A stretch of 19,151 bases of DNA, taken from contig CAZJXA010000042.1 of the NCBI GenBank assembly GCA_964549785.1, forward strand, positions 1-19,151. The letters are read 5' to 3'. The stretch's first letter is position 1. Each line of letters begins with the position of its first letter. Shown piece by piece: positions 6,958 to 13,573 of this stretch. The notes beneath the pieces are model-generated. The model was not told where the DNA came from. It did no database searches and saw only the letters and a program-made list of their open reading frames with translations. Origin of the DNA: JBEIUO01 sp964549785 (GTDB taxonomy: Bacteria > Planctomycetota > Phycisphaerae > Phycisphaerales > UBA1924). Position numbers and translations under genes: made by a program.

Positions 6958-8382
6958 TTACCGCGTTGATCGCAGAGTAACCTCGCGACGCTGCACCGAC
7001 TCCGCCCCCTCTCCCGTCGATACCTCTTGGCCCCGCACCGTGATCTTGACCGCCCGCCCCGAGAACAACCCCTTCTCGATCAGCGTCGCGACCGCCGCCT
7101 CCGCCGTGTTCGGGGTGGTGCCGCCGATGGACGCCAAAACATCCCCCGCTTCAAGCCCGCCCCGCGACGCCGAACTCTCGTCCTCCACGAGCGCGACCAC
7201 CGGCCCATCCTCCGAGTCGCGGATGGCAAGCCCGAACTGTTCGTACAACACCTTCCGGTACTTGTCGATCTCCACTTCCCGCGGCACACTCCCCAGCGTC
7301 ACCGACAATTCCATCGTCTCGCCTGCCCGCCAGATGCTCAGGGTCACCACATCCCCCGGCGACGACGACCCGACAATCGCCCGCAGCGATTCACCGTCGC
7401 CCGCCGGTTCGCCGTTGATGTGCGTGATGAAATCGCCGCGCCGCACCCCGGCCTTCGCGGCACCCGATCCGCGCATCGCGTCGCTGACGAGGAGGCCGCG
7501 CCCTTCGTAGCCATCCGTGCCGTATTCCTCGCCGCCCCGATACTGGATCCCCAACCACCCGCTCGCCAAAGGCTGCCCTGACAGCATCCGCGCCACGCGG
7601 TTCTCGATAGTCGTCAGCGGGATCGCGAAACTGATCCCCGCCGATTGCCCTTCCACGCTGCCGCGGCTCCGCTCCGCCGTCGCGATCGCGACATTCATCC
7701 CCACCACACGTCCCCGAATATCGACCAGCGGCCCCCCCGAGTTGCCCGGGTTCACGGCGGCATCCGTCTGAATGAAGTTGGAAATCCCCGAATAGCCAGT
7801 CGTGGCCTGCGCGCTCCGACCCAAGCCCGAAACGATCCCCTCCGACATCGAAAACTTGAACCCAAACGGCGAGCCGAAGGCATACACCCGGTCTCCCCTT
7901 CGTATCCGTTGGGCCGTGGCACGGACCGCCGGAATAAGGTGCGATGCCGCTTCAACCTTGAGAACCGCCACATCCGCGAACAGATCGCTCCCGACCAGTT
8001 CGGCCTTCGCCACCCGGCCATCAAAAAACTGGACATAGATGTCCCGAGCCCCGTCGACCACGTGCGCGTTGGTGATGATGTGCCCGGCATCGTCGTAGAC
8101 CCATCCGGCCCCCGACGAGCCCCGCGACATCCGCGTCCCGCCCGCCGAAGCCACGACGTCAATGTGGACGACCGACGGTTCCACCGCGTCGGCGATGTTT
8201 CGCGTCGCTTCGTTCAACCGTTCGAGGACGTCGTCGAGTTCCAGCGACTGCCGAGCCACATTCACGACCGCCCGCGTTCGCTCGGACGAAACCGCACGAA
8301 TCGCACCTGGAGCCGCCAGCAACACCGTCATCGCCGTCAGGAGAACCACAAACGCAGGTCCATACGAAACGAATCGACGCAT
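6958..8382 (-). CDS. HtrA/Deg-family periplasmic serine protease with two PDZ domains
   Basis: 474 aa; ATG at 8382 with AAGGAA about ten bases upstream; TAA at 6958-6960. The N-terminal hydrophobic segment (about residues 8-30) is a signal peptide or signal anchor, placing the enzyme outside the cytoplasmic membrane. The trypsin-like domain (about 60-270) has the complete triad: His107 in ITNAHVVDG, Asp137 in DLFADVAVLKV, Ser215 in NPGNSGGPLVD. Two PDZ domains follow, about 276-365 (WLGIQYRGG... GVRRGDFITHINGEP) and about 383-452 (FGLAIRDSEDG... GLEAGDVLASIGG). This matches DegP/DegQ-like quality-control proteases that degrade or refold misfolded exported proteins. PDZ1 has a charged loop (EEYGTDGYEGR). 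It lies between panB and fkbM, and is likely co-transcribed with them. Confidence 0.94.
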   Translation of the reverse strand: MRRFVSYGPAFVVLLTAMTVLLAAPGAIRAVSSERTRAVVNVARQSLELDDVLERLNEATRNIADAVEPSVVHIDVVASAGGTRMSRGSSGAGWVYDDAGHIITNAHVVDGARDIYVQFFDGRVAKAELVGSDLFADVAVLKVEAASHLIPAVRATAQRIRRGDRVYAFGSPFGFKFSMSEGIVSGLGRSAQATTGYSGISNFIQTDAAVNPGNSGGPLVDIRGRVVGMNVAIATAERSRGSVEGQSAGISFAIPLTTIENRVARMLSGQPLASGWLGIQYRGGEEYGTDGYEGRGLLVSDAMRGSGAAKAGVRRGDFITHINGEPAGDGESLRAIVGSSSPGDVVTLSIWRAGETMELSVTLGSVPREVEIDKYRKVLYEQFGLAIRDSEDGPVVALVEDESSASRGGLEAGDVLASIGGTTPNTAEAAVATLIEKGLFSGRAVKITVRGQEVSTGEGAESVQRREVTLRSTR

Positions 8383-8514
8383 GAAAGTGAATTCCTTCCC
8401 GGCTGCCGCCGCCCGTCCATAACGTCCCCACGGCCCACCCTCAAATCGTCCATCGGCCGTCGTTCATCCATCCGAAACGTCAAACCAACGACCACCCGAT
8501 CCACAACCGTACCT

Positions 8515-9411
8515 TCATCCATTCGCAATTGTTCGCCCCGTCGATTCGGGCGCGGGCTTTTCTCCCGTTTTCACGCCCGCGACGCTTCCAACGCCCCCAT
8601 AACCCCCGCCACCGGGCCGTCGGGTTGTCACCCGCGTCACCCATTCCCGCCCCGCCGCTTCGACGACTGCCGCCACATCCGCCGCCGCCTCCGCAAACCG
8701 CGGCGGCGACTTGGACATCCCCAGAAGGTCGTGGACGACCAGCACCTGCCCGTGACACTCCGGGCCCGCCCCGATTCCGATGAGCGGGATGGACGTTGCC
8801 TCCATGACCCGCTTGGTCACCGTTTCCGGCACCGCTTCGATCAAAAGCATCACCGCGCCCGCCGCCTGCATCGCCGCCGCGTCCGCCACAATCGATGCGG
8901 CTTCCGCATCGGTCCTCCCGGCACCGCCATATCCGCCCCTGAGGGCTGCCCGCTGCGGCCTGCTGCCGATATGCGCCACCACCGGCACGCCCGCGCGAGT
9001 CAGTCTCTCAACCAGCCCGGCGAACGACGCATCCACCTCCAGTTTCACGACGTCCGCGCACCCTTCCGTCATAAACCGCCCGGCGTTCCGGATCGCCTCC
9101 CCTTCCTCCGCCTGATACGACATAAACGGCATGTCCGCCATCACCAGCCGCGACGGCCCACCCCGCTTCACCGCCGCCGTGATCGTGAGCGCAAACTCCA
9201 AGGGCATGTCGATGGTGCGCTCAAACCCCAGCACCACTTCCGCGGCCGAATCACCCACCAGCAGCACAGGCACCCCCGCCCGCTCTAAAATCCGGGCCAT
9301 CGTGGCGTCGTAACACGTCAGGCACGCGAACGGCTCGCCCGCGGCCGACATCGACCGAATCGTCTTGATGGTGATCCGATCGACAGGAGTCCGGGGTTCG
9401 CGGTGCGACAT
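8515..9411 (-). CDS. panB: 3-methyl-2-oxobutanoate hydroxymethyltransferase (pantothenate biosynthesis)
   Basis: 298 aa; ATG at 9411, TGA at 8515-8517. PanB transfers a hydroxymethyl group from 5,10-methylene-tetrahydrofolate to 2-oxoisovalerate, giving ketopantoate, the first committed step to pantothenate and CoA. The Mg- and substrate-binding residues of the family are present at near-family spacing: Asp54 (LLVGDS), Asp93 (MADMPFMSY), Glu125 (VVKLE), His147 (VVAHIG), and Glu192 (LLIEAVP) as the presumed catalytic acid. IPLIGIGAG (208-216) and VVHDLLG (225-231) are also typical. The chain is longer than most PanB proteins because of a low-complexity C-terminal tail of about 30 residues (from RPGGGGYGG). 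No other pantothenate gene is in the window. It is divergent from the methyltransferase at 9464 with only 52 bases between starts. Confidence 0.95.
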   Translation of the reverse strand: MSHREPRTPVDRITIKTIRSMSAAGEPFACLTCYDATMARILERAGVPVLLVGDSAAEVVLGFERTIDMPLEFALTITAAVKRGGPSRLVMADMPFMSYQAEEGEAIRNAGRFMTEGCADVVKLEVDASFAGLVERLTRAGVPVVAHIGSRPQRAALRGGYGGAGRTDAEAASIVADAAAMQAAGAVMLLIEAVPETVTKRVMEATSIPLIGIGAGPECHGQVLVVHDLLGMSKSPPRFAEAAADVAAVVEAAGREWVTRVTTRRPGGGGYGGVGSVAGVKTGEKPAPESTGRTIANG

Positions 9412-9463
9412 TGCTCAATGGTACCGTTCGACCGCCAACCGCACGCCGCTACGCTTCTTGCCG
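9412..9463. promoter_or_regulatory. Compact divergent promoter region, panB / methyltransferase
   Basis: Only 52 bases separate the assigned starts of panB (minus) and the methyltransferase (plus). If both starts are right, the two promoters must overlap each other or the flanking coding sequences. No confident -35/-10 hexamers or operator symmetry were found. The region is inferred from gene layout only. Confidence 0.3.
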
Positions 9464-10165
9464 ATGCCCCGCGTACTCGTCGGCGAATTGATGGACCGCC
9501 CCGACGCCGACCCCGCGGAACTCAAGAACGCGCTCGCCTACATCCGCTTCGTCAATCGTTACTTGGGCGGTTCCGAAGGGCTCCTTCGTCACCTTCGCGA
9601 ATGGCAGCCGGCCCTTCCCCAATCGTTCACGCTCCTCGACATTGGCACCGGAACCGCCGACATTCCCCGCGCTGCCCACGCGTGGGCCGCCTCCCGCCGC
9701 CTCACCCTCCACTCGACCGCCCTCGACCTCCACCAAACCACCCTCGATTTCGCCCGCCAGCACATCGCGGACACCCCCAACATCACGCTTCTTGAGGCCG
9801 ACGCCCTCACCTTGGGCACCCTCTTCCCACCCCGATCCTTTGACATCGTTCACATGGGCATGTTCCTCCACCACCTGACCGACGGCGACGTCCTCACCGT
9901 ACTCCGCCAGGCCCACGCGCTGGCCCGCATCGGCGTCGTCTGGAATGATCTCCGCCGCTCCTCTCTCTCCAAGGCGGTCCTGCAACTCTTCCTGATCGGC
10001 CAATCTCACATGGTCCGCCACGACGCCACCGTGAGTATTGACGCCGGTTTCACCAAGCCCGAAACCCGCGCCCTCGCCCGGGCCGCCGGCTGGTCCGACC
10101 CACGCTACCGACTCGGCCCGCTCTTCTACCGCTTCACCGTTTCGTCACGGACTTTGCCCCCGTGA
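9464..10165 (+). CDS. Class I SAM-dependent methyltransferase
   Basis: 233 aa from the ATG at 9464. Earlier in-frame ATGs (9365, 9368) would place about 33 atypical residues over the start of panB, whereas the sequence from 9464 (VLVGELMDRPDADPAEL) has the usual opening of this subgroup. SAM-binding motif I is LLDIGTGTADIP (57-68), the acidic residue after strand 2 is Asp88 (TALDLH), and FDIVHMGMFLHHL (126-138) is the motif IV region. NDLRRS (161-166) is typical of the methyltransferase that travels with geranylgeranyl-reductase-like flavoproteins. Its stop overlaps the GTG start of that flavoprotein gene by four bases, so translation is probably coupled. The substrate is unknown; a lipid-like or polyketide-derived phenol is plausible from the association (inference). 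Confidence 0.85.
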   Translation: MPRVLVGELMDRPDADPAELKNALAYIRFVNRYLGGSEGLLRHLREWQPALPQSFTLLDIGTGTADIPRAAHAWAASRRLTLHSTALDLHQTTLDFARQHIADTPNITLLEADALTLGTLFPPRSFDIVHMGMFLHHLTDGDVLTVLRQAHALARIGVVWNDLRRSSLSKAVLQLFLIGQSHMVRHDATVSIDAGFTKPETRALARAAGWSDPRYRLGPLFYRFTVSSRTLPP

Positions 10166-11280
10166 ACTCCGCGATCGTCATCGGAGGCGGCGTTGCGGGT
10201 GCCACCCTCGCCACCCTCCTTGCCCGGGCCGACTGGGCCGTCACGCTGGTCGAATCCGCCCGCTTCCCGCGCATCAAGGTGTGCGGCGAATTCATCAGCC
10301 CCGCCGCCACCGAATACCTCGAAAACATCCTTCCCCCCGCCGCCCTCGCGGCCGTGGGCGCCTCCCGTATTGACACCTTCACCCTCGAGTGCGGCGGCCC
10401 CGCGCCTTGGTGGGTCCGGTCTTCAGACCGCTCTCTTTCCACGACCTTTGCCTCCCCCGCCTGGGCTCTCAGCCGGGCCACGCTCGACACCGCGCTTCTG
10501 GCCGTGGCCGCGAGTGCCCACGTCACCATCCTTCAACCGGCCACGGTCCGCGGCGTCGCCTATCACGACACGCACATCACGGTCACCGTCGACGACAGCA
10601 CGCTCACCGCCGACCTCGTTATCCATGCGGATGGCTCCGGCCGGCACGACCCCAGCGGTCCCACTCCCAATGCCCCCGGCATCATCGGCCGAAAATGCCA
10701 CGCCACGCTCCCACCCGGCCTCGTCAACGGTGTCCAGATTCGGGCGTGCAACCAGGCCTACGTCGGCTCCATCATCGTTGAAGGCGGCCTCGCGACCATC
10801 GCCCTCGTGGCCCGCGCAGCGCTGGTCGCCCGCTTTGGCACCGATGGCGACGCGCTGCTCCAACACCTCTGGCCGGTCTGGCAACCCACGTGGCGCACCA
10901 GCGATTGGAAAACCTGCCCCGTGCCCCGAGGCCCACCCATCACCAGCGGACACCCCCGCAGTTTCCGCATCGGCAACGCCGCGGCGGCCGTAGACCCCAT
11001 CGGCGGCGAGGGCATCGGGCTCGCCCTTTGGTCCGCATCCACACTCGCCGAACTGCTCCAAAACCAGCCCGCCGACCGAGCCGCGATTCAACGCCGTTTC
11101 CTCGCCGCGTATCGCTCCCGCGTCCGAACCCGCCGCCCCGCGTGCCGCCTTGCGGCCGCCCTGCTCATGCGCCCGCAACTCGTCACAACGTTCTGGCCCC
11201 TCCTCGCCCGCCACACCGGACTCACCCAAACCTGGCTCGCTCTCACCGGCAAACCGCACACGCTTCACGGCGTGTATTAA
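10162..11280 (+). CDS. FAD-dependent oxidoreductase, geranylgeranyl-reductase-like
   Basis: 372 aa with a GTG start at 10162 overlapping the preceding stop (GTGA). The N-terminal FAD-binding Rossmann motif is VIGGGVAGATLATLLAR (6-22), with Glu31 binding the ribose. FPRIKVCGEF (35-44) is the signature after the dinucleotide fold in the geranylgeranyl reductase/halogenase-like group. The second FAD motif RIGNAAAAVDPIGGEGIGLAL lies about 269-289, with Asn in place of the more common Gly-Asp. These flavoproteins reduce or hydroxylate isoprenoid, polyketide or aromatic substrates; the substrate here is unknown. Coupling to the upstream methyltransferase suggests both act on one small molecule. The C-terminal helical region (RRPACRLAAALLMRP) may contact membrane lipid. 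No polyketide synthase gene is in the window. Confidence 0.87.
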   Translation: MNSAIVIGGGVAGATLATLLARADWAVTLVESARFPRIKVCGEFISPAATEYLENILPPAALAAVGASRIDTFTLECGGPAPWWVRSSDRSLSTTFASPAWALSRATLDTALLAVAASAHVTILQPATVRGVAYHDTHITVTVDDSTLTADLVIHADGSGRHDPSGPTPNAPGIIGRKCHATLPPGLVNGVQIRACNQAYVGSIIVEGGLATIALVARAALVARFGTDGDALLQHLWPVWQPTWRTSDWKTCPVPRGPPITSGHPRSFRIGNAAAAVDPIGGEGIGLALWSASTLAELLQNQPADRAAIQRRFLAAYRSRVRTRRPACRLAAALLMRPQLVTTFWPLLARHTGLTQTWLALTGKPHTLHGVY

Positions 11281-11286
11281 GTTACT

Positions 11287-11339
11287 TTTCGCGTTTTGGC
11301 TCCGCTTTGCCCTTTGCTATCTGCGATTTGCCATTTTCA
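11287..11339. repeat. Degenerate heptamer repeat in intergenic gap
   Basis: The 77-base gap before the ABC-F gene is unusually T-rich. It contains four contiguous heptamers with an NTTTGCN-like consensus: CTTTGCT (11312-11318), ATCTGCG (11319-11325), ATTTGCC (11326-11332), ATTTTCA (11333-11339). Less regular related units lie upstream (TTTTCGC, TTTTGGC, CTTTGCC). It resembles short tandem heptamer repeats known from some bacterial intergenic regions. Function unknown. Confidence 0.5.
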
Positions 11340-11357
11340 TTCCTCCTACCCTCCCCC

Positions 11358-13364
11358 GTGCCCATTCTCACCGCCACCAACATCTCCCATTCCTACGGCG
11401 AACGTCAGATCCTCCGCGAGGTTTCCCTGAGCGTCGAACCCACCGACCGCATCGGCATCGTCGGCCGCAACGGTGCCGGCAAGACCACGCTGATGAAAAT
11501 CCTCACGGGCGAACTCAAGCCTGATTCCGGCACCGTCGCCCTGCAGCGCGGCAGCCGGGCCGGCTACCTCACTCAGGATCACCGGCTTGACCCTGATGAA
11601 ACCCTTAAGCAATCCGCCGAAGGCGCATTCGCCGAACTGCACGCCGTTCACCGTGAACTCGATGCGATCTACGAGAAGATGGCAGAACCCAATGCCGATC
11701 TCGACATACTCATGAAGAAGCAGATCGTTCTCGAAACGCAGATGGAGAAACTCGGTGGGTACGCCGTCGATCACAAGATCGGCGAGGTCCTCCACGGCCT
11801 CGGCTTCACCGATTCCCAGTTTGAAATCAAAGTCGGCAGTCTCTCCGGCGGCCAGAAGGGCCGTCTCGCTTTGGCCCGCCTCCTCCTCGAACAGCCCGAC
11901 GTCCTTTTGCTTGATGAACCCACCAACCACTTGGACATCGACGGCCGCATCTGGCTCGAGCAGTTCTTGAGCAACGACTACAAGGGCGCGGTCGTGATGA
12001 TCTCGCACGACCGCTACCTGCTCGACACCGTGGTCAACCGCATCCTTGAAACCGAGCAGTGCCGACTCATCGACTACCCCGGCAACTACATCGCGTTCCG
12101 CGAATTGCGGGCCGAGCGCCGCATGGTCATGCACCGCGCCTACGAAGCCCAGCAAAGCAAATTCAAGAAGGAAGCCGACTACATCCGCCGCTACAAGGCC
12201 GGCCAGCGGGCCAAGCAAGCCAAGGGTCGGGAAACCCGTTTGGAACGGGCCAAAGAGCAGGACTCCCTCGAACGCCCCATGGAGTTCGCCACCTTCAAAC
12301 TCACGCTCCCCAAGGCCGAACGCACCGGCGACATGGTCGCCTCCGCACGCGGCGCTTCCAAGTCATACACCAACAAAGACGGGGAGGTGAAGGTCCTCTT
12401 CAAGAACCTCGATCTCTCCATCAATCGCGGCGAACGCTGGGGGATCATCGGCCCCAACGGGGCCGGCAAGACGACCCTCGTCAACACCCTCCTGGGCTTG
12501 GTTGACGCCGACGAAGGCGTCGTCCGCCTCGGTTCCAACGTCAAGATCGGCCACTACCGCCAGACCCACGAGCACGTTAACAACGAAGAATCTGTCTACC
12601 GCTATATCCAGGGTGTGATCCTCCGCGAGGCCCCCGCCCAGGCCATGAGCGAACAATCCGCCCGCAACCTGGCCGGCGCTTTCCTCTTCAGCGGTGAAGA
12701 GCAGGAGCGGTTGATGGGCAACCTCTCGGGCGGAGAGCGCAGCCGGGCCGTCCTCGCCGGGTTGCTCGCCAGCGCCAAGAACGTCCTCGTTCTTGACGAA
12801 CCCACCAACCACCTCGACATCCCGAGCGCCGAACGCCTTGAAGAAGCCCTCGCCGTTCCCGATGAAGACTCGGACGATGATTCCTTTGACGGCACACTCC
12901 TCCTCATCAGCCACGACCGCGCCCTGATCGATGCCACCTGCGACCACCTCCTCGTCCTCGACGGCAACGGTAACGCCGAGGCCTTCATCGGCGGCTTCAC
13001 CGAGTGGCACGACAAGCACGTCGCCGAGGTCGCCCGCCGCGCCAAGGAAGCCAACACCGAGAAAGAACGCCGCGACGACGCCGACCGCCGCCGCAGAGAA
13101 GCAGAAGAAGCCAAAAAGAAGCCGGTGCCGAAGCCCCCGTCCGCGCCCTCTTCAACGGGTGCCCTCGGCCGCCTCACCACCGAGCAACTCGAAGGCCGCA
13201 TCGAGAAAGTCGAAACCCGCCTGAGGCAGGTCGACGCCGAACTCGCCGATCCCGCCACCTGGCGCGACAAGCCCAAATCCGACCGCCTCGGCACCGAACG
13301 CTCCAAACTCGCGGCAGAACTCGAACCCCTCGAGTTCGAATGGGCCCGCCGCGCCGACCGCTGA
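11358..13364 (+). CDS. ABC-F family ATPase (Uup-like), duplicated ATPase domains
   Basis: 668 aa from a GTG at 11358; the longer open frame upstream lies over the flavoprotein gene and is Arg/Pro-rich, so it is rejected. No good Shine-Dalgarno is seen. ATPase domain 1: Walker A GRNGAGKTT (36-44), signature LSGGQ (about 162), Walker B LLLDEPTNHLD (about 183-193). A helical linker carries YIRRYKAGQRAKQAKGRETRL, the region that contacts P-site tRNA in ABC-F proteins. ATPase domain 2: GPNGAGKTT (about 365-373), LSGGE (about 456), VLDEPTNHLD (about 478-487). A charged linker and a C-terminal coiled coil (TTEQLEGRIEKVETRLRQVD) are as in Uup. There are no membrane segments. ABC-F proteins act on ribosomes as translation factors; some confer antibiotic resistance, but a housekeeping role is more likely here. 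Confidence 0.93.
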   Translation: MPILTATNISHSYGERQILREVSLSVEPTDRIGIVGRNGAGKTTLMKILTGELKPDSGTVALQRGSRAGYLTQDHRLDPDETLKQSAEGAFAELHAVHRELDAIYEKMAEPNADLDILMKKQIVLETQMEKLGGYAVDHKIGEVLHGLGFTDSQFEIKVGSLSGGQKGRLALARLLLEQPDVLLLDEPTNHLDIDGRIWLEQFLSNDYKGAVVMISHDRYLLDTVVNRILETEQCRLIDYPGNYIAFRELRAERRMVMHRAYEAQQSKFKKEADYIRRYKAGQRAKQAKGRETRLERAKEQDSLERPMEFATFKLTLPKAERTGDMVASARGASKSYTNKDGEVKVLFKNLDLSINRGERWGIIGPNGAGKTTLVNTLLGLVDADEGVVRLGSNVKIGHYRQTHEHVNNEESVYRYIQGVILREAPAQAMSEQSARNLAGAFLFSGEEQERLMGNLSGGERSRAVLAGLLASAKNVLVLDEPTNHLDIPSAERLEEALAVPDEDSDDDSFDGTLLLISHDRALIDATCDHLLVLDGNGNAEAFIGGFTEWHDKHVAEVARRAKEANTEKERRDDADRRRREAEEAKKKPVPKPPSAPSSTGALGRLTTEQLEGRIEKVETRLRQVDAELADPATWRDKPKSDRLGTERSKLAAELEPLEFEWARRADR

Positions 13365-13514
13365 CCCGACCCCGTCCAACGCGACCACTTTCCGGGGCAT
13401 TGCACGGAGCATCTCCGCCGGCGACTTCGGCTTCCGAAGGTTGGTCCATAAATATTGTTATCAGCCCGAGTGAGAGAAATCGGGTCGTGTCGCTCAATGA
13501 AGAACGAGGCGGGC

Positions 13515-13548
13515 GATGAATCGCGGCGGGTGTCTCCCCGCGTTCATC
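13515..13548 (+). promoter_or_regulatory. 5'-leader hairpin before secreted-protein gene
   Basis: GATGAA (13515-13520) pairs with TTCATC (13543-13548), and CGCGG (13522-13526) pairs with CCGCG (13538-13542), leaving one bulged T. This gives an 11-bp stem with an 11-base loop, ending 14 bases before the Shine-Dalgarno of the 940-aa gene. There is no T-tract, so it is not a classical terminator. It may affect mRNA stability or translation (inference). Confidence 0.45.
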
Positions 13549-13562
13549 ATCGTGTCCCTCGG

Positions 13563-13568
13563 AAGGAG
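13563..13568 (+). promoter_or_regulatory. Strong ribosome binding site
   Basis: AAGGAG lies five bases before the ATG at 13574. It is one of the two best Shine-Dalgarno matches in the window and fixes the start of the 940-aa gene. Confidence 0.8.
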
Positions 13569-13573
13569 CGATT

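Noticed and set aside
7645..9288. 547-aa plus-strand frame across the protease and panB genes
   Set aside because: Arg/His/Pro-rich composition typical of antisense frames in GC-rich DNA; both underlying genes have full catalytic motifs on the minus strand.
9365..9463. Earlier ATG start for the methyltransferase
   Set aside because: It would overlap the start of divergent panB and add residues unlike the family; the start at 9464 matches the usual N-terminus.
10890..11357. Upstream extension of the ABC-F frame by 156 codons
   Set aside because: It overlaps the flavoprotein gene, is Arg/Pro-rich, and ABC-F proteins start directly with the first ATPase domain as from the GTG at 11358.
11358..13364. 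ABC-F gene as an antibiotic-resistance determinant
   Set aside because: The order of domains and the C-terminal coiled coil fit the widespread Uup-like housekeeping type; no resistance context or leader-attenuator is seen.
13425..13439. Short hairpin CTTCGG-CTT-CCGAAG after the ABC-F gene
   Set aside because: Only six base pairs, no following T-tract; likely chance in GC-rich sequence.
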